Below are positions 25,224 through 32,267 of a stretch of DNA of 36,194 nt, piece after piece. The stretch comes from Actinomycetota bacterium (lineage in GTDB: Bacteria; Actinomycetota; Aquicultoria; Subteraquimicrobiales; UBA9087): the NCBI GenBank assembly GCA_030019215.1, contig JASEEZ010000020.1:1-36194 (forward strand). Direction: 5' to 3'. Below the pieces are notes generated by a model. That model worked only from the letters and a program-made list of their open reading frames with translations, made no database searches and was not told the DNA's origin. Position 1 is the stretch's first letter, and the number at the start of each line of letters is the position of its first letter. The position numbers were made by a program, and so were the translations under genes.

Positions 25224-26212
25224 TGCCTAGAAAACCAAGGATTGACGCTAAAGGATTTCTTTATCATGTCATTGCCAGAGGAATAGAGCGGTCTGAAATA
25301 TTTCATGATGACAAAGACAGGGATTTCTTCTTATCTCGCCTAGGAGAGCTTTTAAAGAAAAGCAATACTCCAATCTATGCCTTTTCCCTGATGCCCAATC
25401 ACTTTCATCTTTTGCTTCGAAGAGAAGGAACTCCAATCTCAGCACTCATGCGCCGGCTGCTCACCGGATATGCAATCTACTTCAATAAAAAATACTCAAG
25501 GTCGGGTCATCTCTTCCAAAATCGCTACAAGGCAACCATTTGCCAGGATGATCCTTACTTTCTTGAGCTAATAAGATATATTCATCTAAATCCGATCAGA
25601 GCTAATCTTGTAACCTCGATAAAAGAGCTAGAATGCTATCCGTTCTGTGGCCACAGCTACGTCTTGGGCAAGACCAAAACCGGTTGGTTTTTTCAAGATG
25701 CTATCCTATCCCACTTTGGCAAAACGGAAAAAAGGGCAAAGCATCAATATCTTGAATTTGTAAGCGATGGCCTCTTAATGGGAAAAAGAAAAGATCTAGT
25801 CGGCGGCGGTCTTAAACGGTCGTTGGGATATCCCAGAGAATATCCCAAGATAAAGCAGGCATTTGATGATCGGGTTCTGGGTGAGGGAAGCTTTGTAGAG
25901 GGAATTCATGCCGCAAGCCCCGAGCAAGCCGCCCCAAAGATAAATGATCCCGATCCACTTTTTTCCGCGGTATGCTCTGTATATAATGTAACCAGAGCTG
26001 AGCTCCTAGGGGTGAGTAAGAAGAAAAGGATAGCGGAGGCAAGAGCCAATCTCGCATATCGAATGTCGAAAGAGCTGGGCTACTCCGGAAGTGACATTGC
26101 GCGAGCGCTCCTAGCCAGTGAGTCGTCAGTCTCAAGGATGATAAGAAAAGGGGAGCTGCTTTTTGAACAGACTGGGGAGCAGGATAGACAGGTTGGAAAC
26201 AACGTCCCCTAA
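25223..26212 (+). CDS. Y1 (HUH) transposase, REP-associated type
   Basis: 329 residues. The N-terminal Y1 domain has the metal-binding HUH pair His60-Phe-His62 in MPNHFHLLL and the probable catalytic Tyr119 in LIRYIHLNPIRA; both look intact. The C-terminal 80 residues (FSAVCSVYNVTRAELLGVSK, ARALLASESSVSRMIRKGE) resemble a DnaA-like helix-turn-helix often joined to these transposases. This group works on single-stranded DNA ends. ATG 25223 is chosen because MPRKPRIDAKGFLYHVIARG is the family start. The stop codon lies in the element's right end. Codon use is more AT-rich than its neighbours, consistent with acquisition. Confidence 0.93.
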   Translation: MPRKPRIDAKGFLYHVIARGIERSEIFHDDKDRDFFLSRLGELLKKSNTPIYAFSLMPNHFHLLLRREGTPISALMRRLLTGYAIYFNKKYSRSGHLFQNRYKATICQDDPYFLELIRYIHLNPIRANLVTSIKELECYPFCGHSYVLGKTKTGWFFQDAILSHFGKTEKRAKHQYLEFVSDGLLMGKRKDLVGGGLKRSLGYPREYPKIKQAFDDRVLGEGSFVEGIHAASPEQAAPKINDPDPLFSAVCSVYNVTRAELLGVSKKKRIAEARANLAYRMSKELGYSGSDIARALLASESSVSRMIRKGELLFEQTGEQDRQVGNNVP

Positions 26213-26300
26213 CGTCTAACGTCTGAGGGGGTGCAGCTTTTTCATCCAATCAGGTCTTGAAATATAAGATTTTCTTTGTTGCTTTTAAGCTCTATTGTAA

Positions 26301-26360
26301 ATGGCTAGACCACTACGCCTTGAGTATCCTGGAGCCATCTATCACATAACCGAGACTTGA
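26301..26360 (+). pseudogene. Remnant of a second Y1 transposase N-terminus
   Basis: ATG at 26301 encodes MARPLRLEYPGAIYHITET then TGA. This is the characteristic start of a different REP-associated transposase subgroup (MARPLRIEYPGALYHV). Only 19 residues remain, between the two right-end copies of the element. Confidence 0.75.
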
Positions 26361-26413
26361 CCCTCAAGTACCAAGTATAGACAGGTTGGAAACAACGTCC
26401 CCTATGGTTATGG

Positions 26414-26704
26414 TTGGTCTATGGTATGGCTATGGAGAGGGGCCATTATATCTCGGTTGCCGGTCCCGTCACCTTCAAAAATGCTGGCGAAATAGTGGAT
26501 GTGGTTAAGTCCATTCCCCTGGAGCGCCTCATGCTGGAGACGGACTCTCCCTATCTTGCTCCCTATCCTCATCGTGGGAAGGTCAATCAACCCCATTTTC
26601 TCCCCCTCATTTCTCGGAGGATCGCCGAGATCAAAGGGGAGGAGTCCGAGGCGATTGCCCGGGCAACCACCGCAAATGCGCTGCGATTTTTCCATCTGGA
26701 TTAA
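26414..26704 (+). pseudogene. tatD: 3' fragment of tatD (TatD-family DNase)
   Basis: Encodes only the C-terminal third of a TatD metal-dependent deoxyribonuclease: GHYISVAGPVTFKNA, then LERLMLETDSPYLAPYPHRG with the conserved metal-site Asp, and NQPHFLPLI. Full proteins have about 255 residues; roughly 85 are left. The 5' part, including the HxH metal motif, is missing and the fragment begins about 10 bp after the transposon's outer right end. The frame is still open and could be translated from an internal ATG, but the enzyme would lack essential ligands. Its position between metG and the YabE-like gene is that of tatD in Bacillus. Confidence 0.88.
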
Positions 26705-26735
26705 AGATTTAGGGTCGTTTTGACGATCCAGTAGT

Positions 26736-26764
26736 TTGCCTTTTGGGAGAATTTGCTATATAAT
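26736..26764 (+). promoter_or_regulatory. Probable promoter of the YabE-like gene
   Basis: TTGCCT (26736-26741) and a perfect TATAAT (26759-26764), 17 bases apart, about 70 bp upstream of the ATG at 26837. Confidence 0.55.
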
Positions 26765-26836
26765 TGGCGAACCGTGCCTCCAGAAGGACCTAGAAATCGA
26801 ATAAATGCTGGTCATTTAACTGAAGGGAATGATTCA

Positions 26837-27910
26837 ATGAAGGTACCTTTTCTGAAATTTTGGCACGTGACTTCTACGACCATTCGGGGTTGCGCAACTC
26901 GGCTGGTGGACTCTGTCCGCCGACGAACAAACTGTGCTTTGAGCCCCGGTCCCACCATAGGTGGAGCAGTTCTGGCTCTATTCCTTGTTTTGGGACTGAC
27001 CTATTTTTATGGGCTCAAGAAGACAGTGGCGCTCACTGTGGACGGCAAGACATGTTATCTGAAAACGCGTGCCAGAAAGGTCAGTGATCTGCTGAAGGAG
27101 AGAGGAATAAGCATTGGCCAGGCCGATCTGGTAAAACCCGAACCCTCAGCTCCGCTTGAAGAGGGAACAGAAGTGGTGGTGAAACACGCCGTTCCCATCA
27201 AGGTTCGGGTTGATAACGGCGAGAAGAGATTGCTGACGACTGCTTCCACCGTTGGTGCGGCGATTAAGGTTGCCCCAATCCGGCTTGGGGTCAAAGATGA
27301 GGTTTTCCCCGATTCTAAATCGCCGATAGTCCAGGGCATGGTTGTTCGGGTGGTTAGGGTCACCGAAAGGATTGAGACCATCAAGGTGAGCACCCCCTTT
27401 GAGACAGTTTCTCGGGAGGACACGAGTCTTCTCAAGGGAAGAGTCAAGGTGGTGATCCCCGGTAGGGAAGGGACGGTTCTTCGTACACTTAAGATCACCT
27501 ATCGGGATGGCCGGGAGGCCAAGAGGATTCTCCAAAGCGAAGAAGTGATCGACCCTCCGGTTAATCGGCTGGTCAGGTTTGGGACAGGGCGCCCGATCTA
27601 TGCTGCTCTGCCGGGTCGCATCTCTCGAGGTGGCGAAAGGGTTCAGATGCTCATCGCCACGGCCTATACTCCGGGCTATGATTGCGGGACTCGCACGGCC
27701 ACGGGGATGAAGGCCGGTCGTGGGGTGGTCGCCGTCGATCCCAGGGCGATTCCTTTGGGAACCCGCCTCTATATCGAGGGTTATGGAGAGGCGCTGGCGG
27801 CGGATACCGGTGGTGCCATCAAGGGAAATCGCATTGATCTTTGTTTCGACACTTTGGCGGAGGCAAGGGTCTTTGGGCGAAGAAGGGTAGCGGTCAGGAT
27901 CTTGGATTGA
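26837..27910 (+). CDS. YabE/Rpf-like cell-wall protein (DUF348, G5, 3D domains)
   Basis: 357 residues. A cytoplasmic N-terminus of about 37 residues precedes one membrane anchor (about 38-58); the rest should be extracytoplasmic. Two DUF348 ubiquitin-like repeats follow (about 62-105 and 118-165), then a G5 domain (about 178-255, ERIETIKVSTPFETVSRED) and a C-terminal 3D domain (about 270-357) with ATAYTPGYDCGTRTATGM, GVVAVDP, and ADTGGAIKGNRIDL, whose Asp residues form the lytic-transglycosylase-like active site. Likely cleaves peptidoglycan during growth or resuscitation. ATG 26837 follows GAAGGGA. It occupies the yabE position of the Bacillus locus. Confidence 0.92.
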   Translation: MKVPFLKFWHVTSTTIRGCATRLVDSVRRRTNCALSPGPTIGGAVLALFLVLGLTYFYGLKKTVALTVDGKTCYLKTRARKVSDLLKERGISIGQADLVKPEPSAPLEEGTEVVVKHAVPIKVRVDNGEKRLLTTASTVGAAIKVAPIRLGVKDEVFPDSKSPIVQGMVVRVVRVTERIETIKVSTPFETVSREDTSLLKGRVKVVIPGREGTVLRTLKITYRDGREAKRILQSEEVIDPPVNRLVRFGTGRPIYAALPGRISRGGERVQMLIATAYTPGYDCGTRTATGMKAGRGVVAVDPRAIPLGTRLYIEGYGEALAADTGGAIKGNRIDLCFDTLAEARVFGRRRVAVRILD

Positions 27911-28064
27911 TGGATTTACTCTTTCACGGGGCGCGGCCTTGGCCATATAACTGTGGTGGGCTCGCTATTGGTAAAGTGCCTGCCCGCCATTGGCTTCCTG
28001 CCCGCCATCGCTGCGCTCAGGCGCTGGCAGGCGGGGCGGACATTTTCGCAAAGAGGCGATTTTT
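27911..28064. repeat. Gap with GC palindromes before rsmA
   Basis: Contains GCCTGCCCGCCATTGG and CCTGCCCGCCATCG followed by CAGGCGCTGGCAGGCGGGGCGG, which can pair into nested hairpins (about 27977-28040). The rnmV gene that usually lies here in Bacillus is absent. Confidence 0.55.
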
Positions 28065-28937
28065 GTGTCTTTGGCCACACCTGGCAAAACCATTGAGATA
28101 TTAAAGAAGTTTAATATTCGCCTCAGCAAAAGGCTGGGGCAGAATTTTTTAGTGGACCAGAATGTCCTGGGCAAGATCGTCAAGATTGCCGATCTGAAGT
28201 CGACGGATGTAGTTCTCGAGGTCGGACCAGGGATAGGTACTCTCACCCAGGAATTGGCAAAAAGGGCGAGCGCGGTTCTCGCGGTGGAGATCGATAAGAA
28301 ACTCCTGGCAGTTTTAGGGGAGACACTCAAAGGTTTCGACAATGTGAAGCTCCTTCAATTGGACGCGCTGGATTTGGACCTGGATAACTTGCCCCCGAAT
28401 ATCCCACAACCCAGCAAGATGGTTTCAAATCTTCCCTATAACATAGCTTCTCCTCTTTTGATCAAGTTCCTGGTGGAGTGCCCTCGGATTGACGAGTTTG
28501 TATTCATGATCCAGAGGGAGGTGGCGGATCGGATCATCGCCTCCCCCGGTTGCAAAGACTATGGGATTCTTACTCTGAAGATTCAATACCACGCTCGACC
28601 CGAGATCGCCTTCTTCGTCTCAAGAAGGGCTTTTCTTCCTTCACCTGAGGTAGACTCCGCTGTGGTGAAACTGATGAGGTTGCCCTCTCCCCCCGCCATC
28701 GGCGGGGTTGGGGATTCGGTTCATCTGTTTCAGGTCATCGAGGCGGCCTTCGGTCATCGAAGGAAAACGGTGAGGAATGCTTTGTTGACAAGTGATCTCG
28801 GATACGAGAAAGGGTGGGTTGAGAGGGCCCTGAGGGTTGTCAATATTGATCCCCATCGCCGGGGGGAAACTTTGAGCCTCGAGGAGTTTGCTCGCTTGAG
28901 CGAAGCTCTTTCAGCCGATTCTCGCAGGTCTTTTTAG
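28065..28937 (+). CDS. rsmA: 16S rRNA A1518/A1519 dimethyltransferase
   Basis: Dimethylates two adjacent adenines near the 3' end of 16S rRNA (KsgA). 290 residues. SAM motif I is VLEVGPGIGTLTQELA, the substrate-site motif IV is NLPYNIASP, and the C-terminal part has FGHRRKTVRNALL. GTG 28065 was chosen with AAGAGG 8 bases upstream; the frame is open further into palindromic DNA. An in-frame GC palindrome (28691-28707) encodes PPAIGG in a variable loop. Lies between the YabE-like gene and veg as in Bacillus. Confidence 0.95.
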   Translation: MSLATPGKTIEILKKFNIRLSKRLGQNFLVDQNVLGKIVKIADLKSTDVVLEVGPGIGTLTQELAKRASAVLAVEIDKKLLAVLGETLKGFDNVKLLQLDALDLDLDNLPPNIPQPSKMVSNLPYNIASPLLIKFLVECPRIDEFVFMIQREVADRIIASPGCKDYGILTLKIQYHARPEIAFFVSRRAFLPSPEVDSAVVKLMRLPSPPAIGGVGDSVHLFQVIEAAFGHRRKTVRNALLTSDLGYEKGWVERALRVVNIDPHRRGETLSLEEFARLSEALSADSRRSF

Positions 28938-28956
28938 TGGTCATGACCGCTCTTCC

Positions 28957-28985
28957 TTGATTTTTCGAGCTTTTTAAGCTATCAT
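28957..28985 (+). promoter_or_regulatory. Probable veg promoter
   Basis: TTGATT (28957-28962) and TATCAT (28980-28985), 17 bases apart, about 60 bp upstream of the veg ATG. In Bacillus subtilis veg also has its own strong promoter. Confidence 0.5.
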
Positions 28986-29043
28986 AGTTGTGAATTATTG
29001 GTATTTGTCTGAAAGGGAAGGATCACCCAGGAAAGGATAAAGA

Positions 29044-29331
29044 ATGCCTCTCTCGGAAATTCCTCAAACTGAGGTCGTTGACCGCATCAAGAGTGATCTT
29101 GAGACTTTGGTGGGTTCGAAGATGAGACTCCGCGCCAATTTGGGGCGATGTAAGATTGTAGAGAGAGAGGGGATATTGGAGGAAACCCACCCCAACCTCT
29201 TCGTGGTGAAGGTGGACGAGGAAAAAGAAAGGCCGCGAAGGGTCTCTTACAGCTATGCTGATGTATTGACCAGGACCGTCGAGCTCACTCACCCTCAGAG
29301 TGGTGAAAATTTGCTTCCGTGGCTGCATTGA
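29044..29331 (+). CDS. veg: Veg family protein
   Basis: 95 residues. The core LGRCKIVEREGILEETHPNLF and RVSYSYADVLTRTVELT matches the Veg family of Bacillus, a small protein linked to biofilm matrix regulation whose biochemical activity is not settled. The ATG is preceded by AGGAAAGG. Its place between rsmA and ispE is the conserved one; yabG and sspF, which flank it in spore formers, are missing. Confidence 0.93.
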   Translation: MPLSEIPQTEVVDRIKSDLETLVGSKMRLRANLGRCKIVEREGILEETHPNLFVVKVDEEKERPRRVSYSYADVLTRTVELTHPQSGENLLPWLH

Positions 29332-29370
29332 CGACCCACGATTTGGAAATGCTTTCACACAATTTTAGGC

Positions 29371-29405
29371 AAAGAGCACAGCAAGTGGCTGTGCTCTTTA
29401 ATTTA
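29371..29405 (+). terminator. Perfect 12-bp hairpin between veg and ispE
   Basis: AAAGAGCACAGC pairs perfectly with GCTGTGCTCTTT across a five-base loop, followed by AATTTA. The T-run is short, so it may be a weak terminator or an mRNA-end stabiliser; it ends 26 bp before ispE. Confidence 0.6.
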
Positions 29406-29425
29406 GGGCATCTTTCAGAGGCACA

Positions 29426-30295
29426 ATGAAGACGCTTGAACTTAGAGCACATGCTAAGATAAATCTGTACCTTGATGTTCTGGGGAAGAGAGGGGATGGT
29501 TACCACGATATTCAGAGCGTGATGCAGAGCCTCGAGCTCGCAGACGAGATCTCTCTTTCAGAAAGGTCCCTGGATATCGAGGTGGTTTGCAGTTCCCCTC
29601 TTCCTCGGGAGGAGAATCTGGCTTGGAAGGCGGCGAAACTTCTTCGGGACGAGGTGGGGGTGGAGCGCGGCGTCCTCATAGAGATCACCAAGCACATCCC
29701 CATCGCGGCTGGTCTGGCCGGGGGGAGTGCTGATGTGGCCGCCGTGTTGGTGGGTTTGAATCTTCTCTGGGGTCTTGATCTCTCCCATGATCGCCTTCTC
29801 GAGCTGGGAGAGAGGATCGGCGCCGATGTCCCCTTTTGTCTCAAGGGAGGGACGTGCTTGGTGGAGGGAAAGGGGGAGAGGGTCACCTCGTTGGCCAGTC
29901 TGCCTCATGTCTGGACGGTCGTCGCCAAGCCGGATTTTGAGATCCCGACGGGTTGGGCCTATGGCCGCCTTGATCGAATGGGGGTATCCTCCCTCCTGGG
30001 CATTTCGGAAGTGTTGGTCGCTTTAGAGAGAAAGGATTTGAGGGGGATCGGCTTGGTCATAGCCAACATTTTTGAGAGAGTGACGATCGAGGAGCACCCC
30101 GAGATAGAGAGTTTAAAGAAAAAATTCATCGAGGCTGGGGCACTGGGTGCGTTGATGTCGGGCAGTGGCCCCAGCGTCTTCGCTTTGTTTGAGGGGAGGG
30201 AGGGGGCCGAGAAGGCTGCTCGGTTGCTTGAGCATCTTTGTTCAACGGTCATCGTCACGGCCACTTATCCTTGCGGATGGGATGTTCTTTGCTGA
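29426..30295 (+). CDS. ispE: 4-diphosphocytidyl-2-C-methyl-D-erythritol kinase
   Basis: Fourth enzyme of the MEP isoprenoid pathway; phosphorylates CDP-ME with ATP. The 289-residue GHMP kinase shows AHAKINLYLDVLGKRGDGYH at its start, the glycine-rich ATP loop PIAAGLAGGSADVAA (about 91-105), GADVPFCLKGG, and the C-terminal GALMSGSGPSVFALF. The ATG follows AGAGG. Normal length, nothing missing. Confidence 0.96.
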   Translation: MKTLELRAHAKINLYLDVLGKRGDGYHDIQSVMQSLELADEISLSERSLDIEVVCSSPLPREENLAWKAAKLLRDEVGVERGVLIEITKHIPIAAGLAGGSADVAAVLVGLNLLWGLDLSHDRLLELGERIGADVPFCLKGGTCLVEGKGERVTSLASLPHVWTVVAKPDFEIPTGWAYGRLDRMGVSSLLGISEVLVALERKDLRGIGLVIANIFERVTIEEHPEIESLKKKFIEAGALGALMSGSGPSVFALFEGREGAEKAARLLEHLCSTVIVTATYPCGWDVLC

Positions 30296-30356
30296 AAATA
30301 AAGAGGAGCGTCGAGGTCGACAACGAAAATATTGATTGTTTGCTGGTGGGATTCGT

Positions 30357-31100
30357 ATGCAAAAGGTTGATGCGGTAGTATTGGCGGGTGGGAGCTTGAA
30401 GGGAATCTCCTTACCGGGAATCCCTGCAAAGGGGCTCCTGCCCATAGGTGACCGGCTTATGCTCAACTATGTGGTTGAGGCTCTCAAGGGTTGTTCGAGG
30501 ATCGGGAGGATAGTCGTGGTTATTCCCTCAGCCAAAGGGGTAGCATTGCCCGAAGGTGCGGAGTTCATTCTAAATGACGGTTCTCTCACGGACAATATTT
30601 ATGCTGGAATGGGGCATTTAAAAGCGGGTAGAATGATACTCCTCGTTTCGGGAGATATTCCTCTCCTCACGACCGAGGCGGTGGACAATTTTCTCAAGTG
30701 TTGCGAGCGGGAGAAAGCTCAAGTATACTATCCCATCATCCCCCAGAAGGATGTGGAGAGACGCTTCCCTCGGGTCAGGAGGACTTATGCCGTTCTCAGA
30801 GATGGCACTTTTACGGGTGGGAATTTAGCCTTAGTCGATCCGGGGCTTTTTGAGAGCAACAGAGATTTACTGGAAAGGTTGTATGGTTTTCGTAAAAGTC
30901 CCCCGAAGTTAGCACGGGTTTTGGGTTTTAGTTTCGTCCTCAAATTTTTGCTACATCTGTTGACCATAGAGGCGGCGGAGAAAAGACTATCGAATTTGAT
31001 TGGGGGCCAAGGACGGGCTGTGATCACTCCCCATCCTGAGATTGGTATGGATGTGGACAAGGATTCTGACCTGGAATTGGCCAGACAAATCTTGAGCTGA
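30357..31100 (+). CDS. MobA-like nucleotidyltransferase, substrate unknown
   Basis: 247 residues with an NTP_transferase_3 type fold: N-terminal DAVVLAGG (residues 5-12) with a lysine in GIPAKGLLPIG, then SGDIPLL as the metal-binding Asp motif. A C-terminal IGMDVDKDSDLELARQIL resembles the DIDTPEDL ending of such transferases. It could transfer CMP or GMP to a cofactor or sugar phosphate; the LAGG loop is less canonical than MobA. ATG 30357 follows GGTGGG; the frame is open from 30336. It sits between ispE and ridA, where Bacillus has purR, and no purine repressor gene is seen in this window. Confidence 0.8.
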   Translation: MQKVDAVVLAGGSLKGISLPGIPAKGLLPIGDRLMLNYVVEALKGCSRIGRIVVVIPSAKGVALPEGAEFILNDGSLTDNIYAGMGHLKAGRMILLVSGDIPLLTTEAVDNFLKCCEREKAQVYYPIIPQKDVERRFPRVRRTYAVLRDGTFTGGNLALVDPGLFESNRDLLERLYGFRKSPPKLARVLGFSFVLKFLLHLLTIEAAEKRLSNLIGGQGRAVITPHPEIGMDVDKDSDLELARQILS

Positions 31101-31112
31101 AGGAGGCGGGTT

Positions 31113-31496
31113 ATGAAGGTGGCTATAATCACGGAGGATGCACCACTGCCGGTTGGTCACTATTCTCAGGCCATCAAGGTGGGTGGTTTTATCTTTGTCT
31201 CTGGGCAAATTCCCATCGATCCAAAAACTGGCGAGACGGTGAAAGGGGGTATTGAGGAGCAAACTAGACGGGTGCTTGAAAACATCAAAGCTATTTTGGA
31301 GGCGAGCGATGGTTCTTTAAGTAAGGTGGTGAAGATCTCGGTATTCTTGTGGAATTTGGCGGATTTCGGAAAGGTCGATGCCATTTTTGGAGAGTATTTT
31401 CCCTTGGAGCCGCCGGCTCGGGAAACGGTGGAGGTCTCTCGGCTTCCAAAGGATGCCAGCATCGAAATCTCCACTATCGCTCAAATAAATCCGTAA
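31113..31496 (+). CDS. ridA: RidA family enamine/imine deaminase
   Basis: 127 residues. Hydrolyses reactive enamines from PLP enzymes such as threonine dehydratase. The family start [19 protein letters not shown], the motif [17 protein letters not shown], and the catalytic Arg103 with Glu118 ([20 protein letters not shown]) are intact. The ATG follows AAGGAGG. It corresponds to yabJ of Bacillus, which sits between purR and spoVG. Confidence 0.95.
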   Translation: MKVAIITEDAPLPVGHYSQAIKVGGFIFVSGQIPIDPKTGETVKGGIEEQTRRVLENIKAILEASDGSLSKVVKISVFLWNLADFGKVDAIFGEYFPLEPPARETVEVSRLPKDASIEISTIAQINP

Positions 31497-31513
31497 AGTG
31501 AAGGGGTGCAAAG

Positions 31514-31861
31514 ATGAAGATCACGAGAATAGTTGTTCGACCTGTGGATAGAGAGAAGGTAAAGGCCGTAGCCAGTGTAACCTTCGACGATGAGTTTGTG
31601 GTGCACAATCTACGGATAGTTGAAGGTGAAAGAGGGTTATTTGTGGCTATGCCCAGCCGGAAGCTTCCCAGTGGTGAGTTTCGGGATGTTGCCCACCCTG
31701 TTACCACGGAGACCAGGGAGAAGATCCAGAAGGCGGTTCTGGAGGAGTTCGAGAGAACTCGTCTGCCTGAGGAGATCGAGGTGCCTGAGAAGGTCCAAGA
31801 GCCTGAGGAGACAAAGGAGCCTGAAGAGACCGAGGAGCCTGAGGAGACCGAGGAATCTTAG
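31514..31861 (+). CDS. spoVG: SpoVG family protein with acidic tail
   Basis: 115 residues. The first 85 form the SpoVG fold ([48 protein letters not shown]); the family binds DNA/RNA and affects septation and gene expression. The tail from about 86 is acidic and ends in three tandem EPEET[KE] units encoded by an 18-bp repeat, which is not usual for Bacillus SpoVG (97 residues). The ATG is 17 bp after ridA and preceded by AGGGG, so the two are probably co-transcribed. Confidence 0.95.
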   Translation: MKITRIVVRPVDREKVKAVASVTFDDEFVVHNLRIVEGERGLFVAMPSRKLPSGEFRDVAHPVTTETREKIQKAVLEEFERTRLPEEIEVPEKVQEPEETKEPEETEEPEETEES

Positions 31862-31898
31862 GTCGATTTCTCGCTGACTCCACCAACGGCGGGCGTGA

Positions 31899-31904
31899 TA
31901 TAAT
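31899..31904 (+). promoter_or_regulatory. Possible -10 box upstream of tRNA-Gln
   Basis: A perfect TATAAT lies at 31899-31904 after spoVG; the upstream -35 is weak (TGACTC 18 bases upstream). It could drive the tRNA-Gln region. Confidence 0.3.
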
Positions 31905-31957
31905 GGTCTGGGGTGCCCCACCGGCGGCGGGGTGATAGGGTAGTGGTTTTACTCGCT

Positions 31958-32101
31958 CCGTAGAACCAGGCTTGTCGCAACGACCGACGATTGCTCCCCG
32001 ATGGAATACAGACTCCGAGGCCGCAGGCGAGGGTTCGGATGGGTCTTTCTCGATAGCCATTTTGGAGGCGGCAATCCGTCACCCCGGGCTTGCTCTACGG
32101 G
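31958..32101. repeat. Imperfect inverted repeat upstream of tRNA-Gln
   Basis: The left arm (CCGTAGAACCAGGCTTG, then CGACGATTGCTCC) is complementary, with mismatches, to the right arm ending CTTGCTCTACGGG (GGAGGCGGCAATCCG). The 144-bp unit can form a long hairpin. Short open frames cross it on both strands but none looks like a real protein. Identity unknown. Confidence 0.5.
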
Positions 32102-32134
32102 ATTTTATCTATGGGGCGTGTCTCGGAAAGGCAT

Positions 32135-32205
32135 TCCGGGGTCGTCTAATGGTAGGACAGCGGACTTTGGATCCGCTAATCTAGGTTCGAATCCTAGCCC
32201 CGGAG
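32135..32205 (+). tRNA. tRNA-Gln (UUG)
   Basis: Acceptor TCCGGGG pairs with CCCCGGA, anticodon stem GCGGA/TCCGC with loop CTTTGGA (UUG), T-arm CTAGGTTCGAATCCTAG. The discriminator G is typical for Gln. CCA is not encoded (CCG follows). Confidence 0.94.
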
Positions 32206-32267
32206 CCGTGAACTTGAAATGGCGGTGCCCAGCCAAAATCTATGAATAGGAGATTGGGAGGAGCAAA

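Larger units (their letters stand above)
25101..26403 (+). mobile_element. REP-associated tyrosine transposase element with doubled ends
   Basis: The left end, starting AGCTAGGGGACGCTGTTTCA, is present as two identical 60-bp copies (25101-25160 and 25164-25223). The right end, ATAGACAGGTTGGAAACAAC plus GTCCCCT, is present as two identical 27-bp copies (26184-26210 and 26377-26403). Left TAGGGGACGCTGTTTC and right GAAACAACGTCCCCTA are inverted repeats with one mismatch. Between them lie a complete Y1 transposase gene and a remnant of a second one. The element has replaced most of tatD. Confidence 0.8.

Noticed and set aside
31972-32249. 70- and 82-residue frames between spoVG and glmU
   Set aside because: They run through the inverted-repeat unit and tRNA-Gln, and lack ribosome binding sites and homology.
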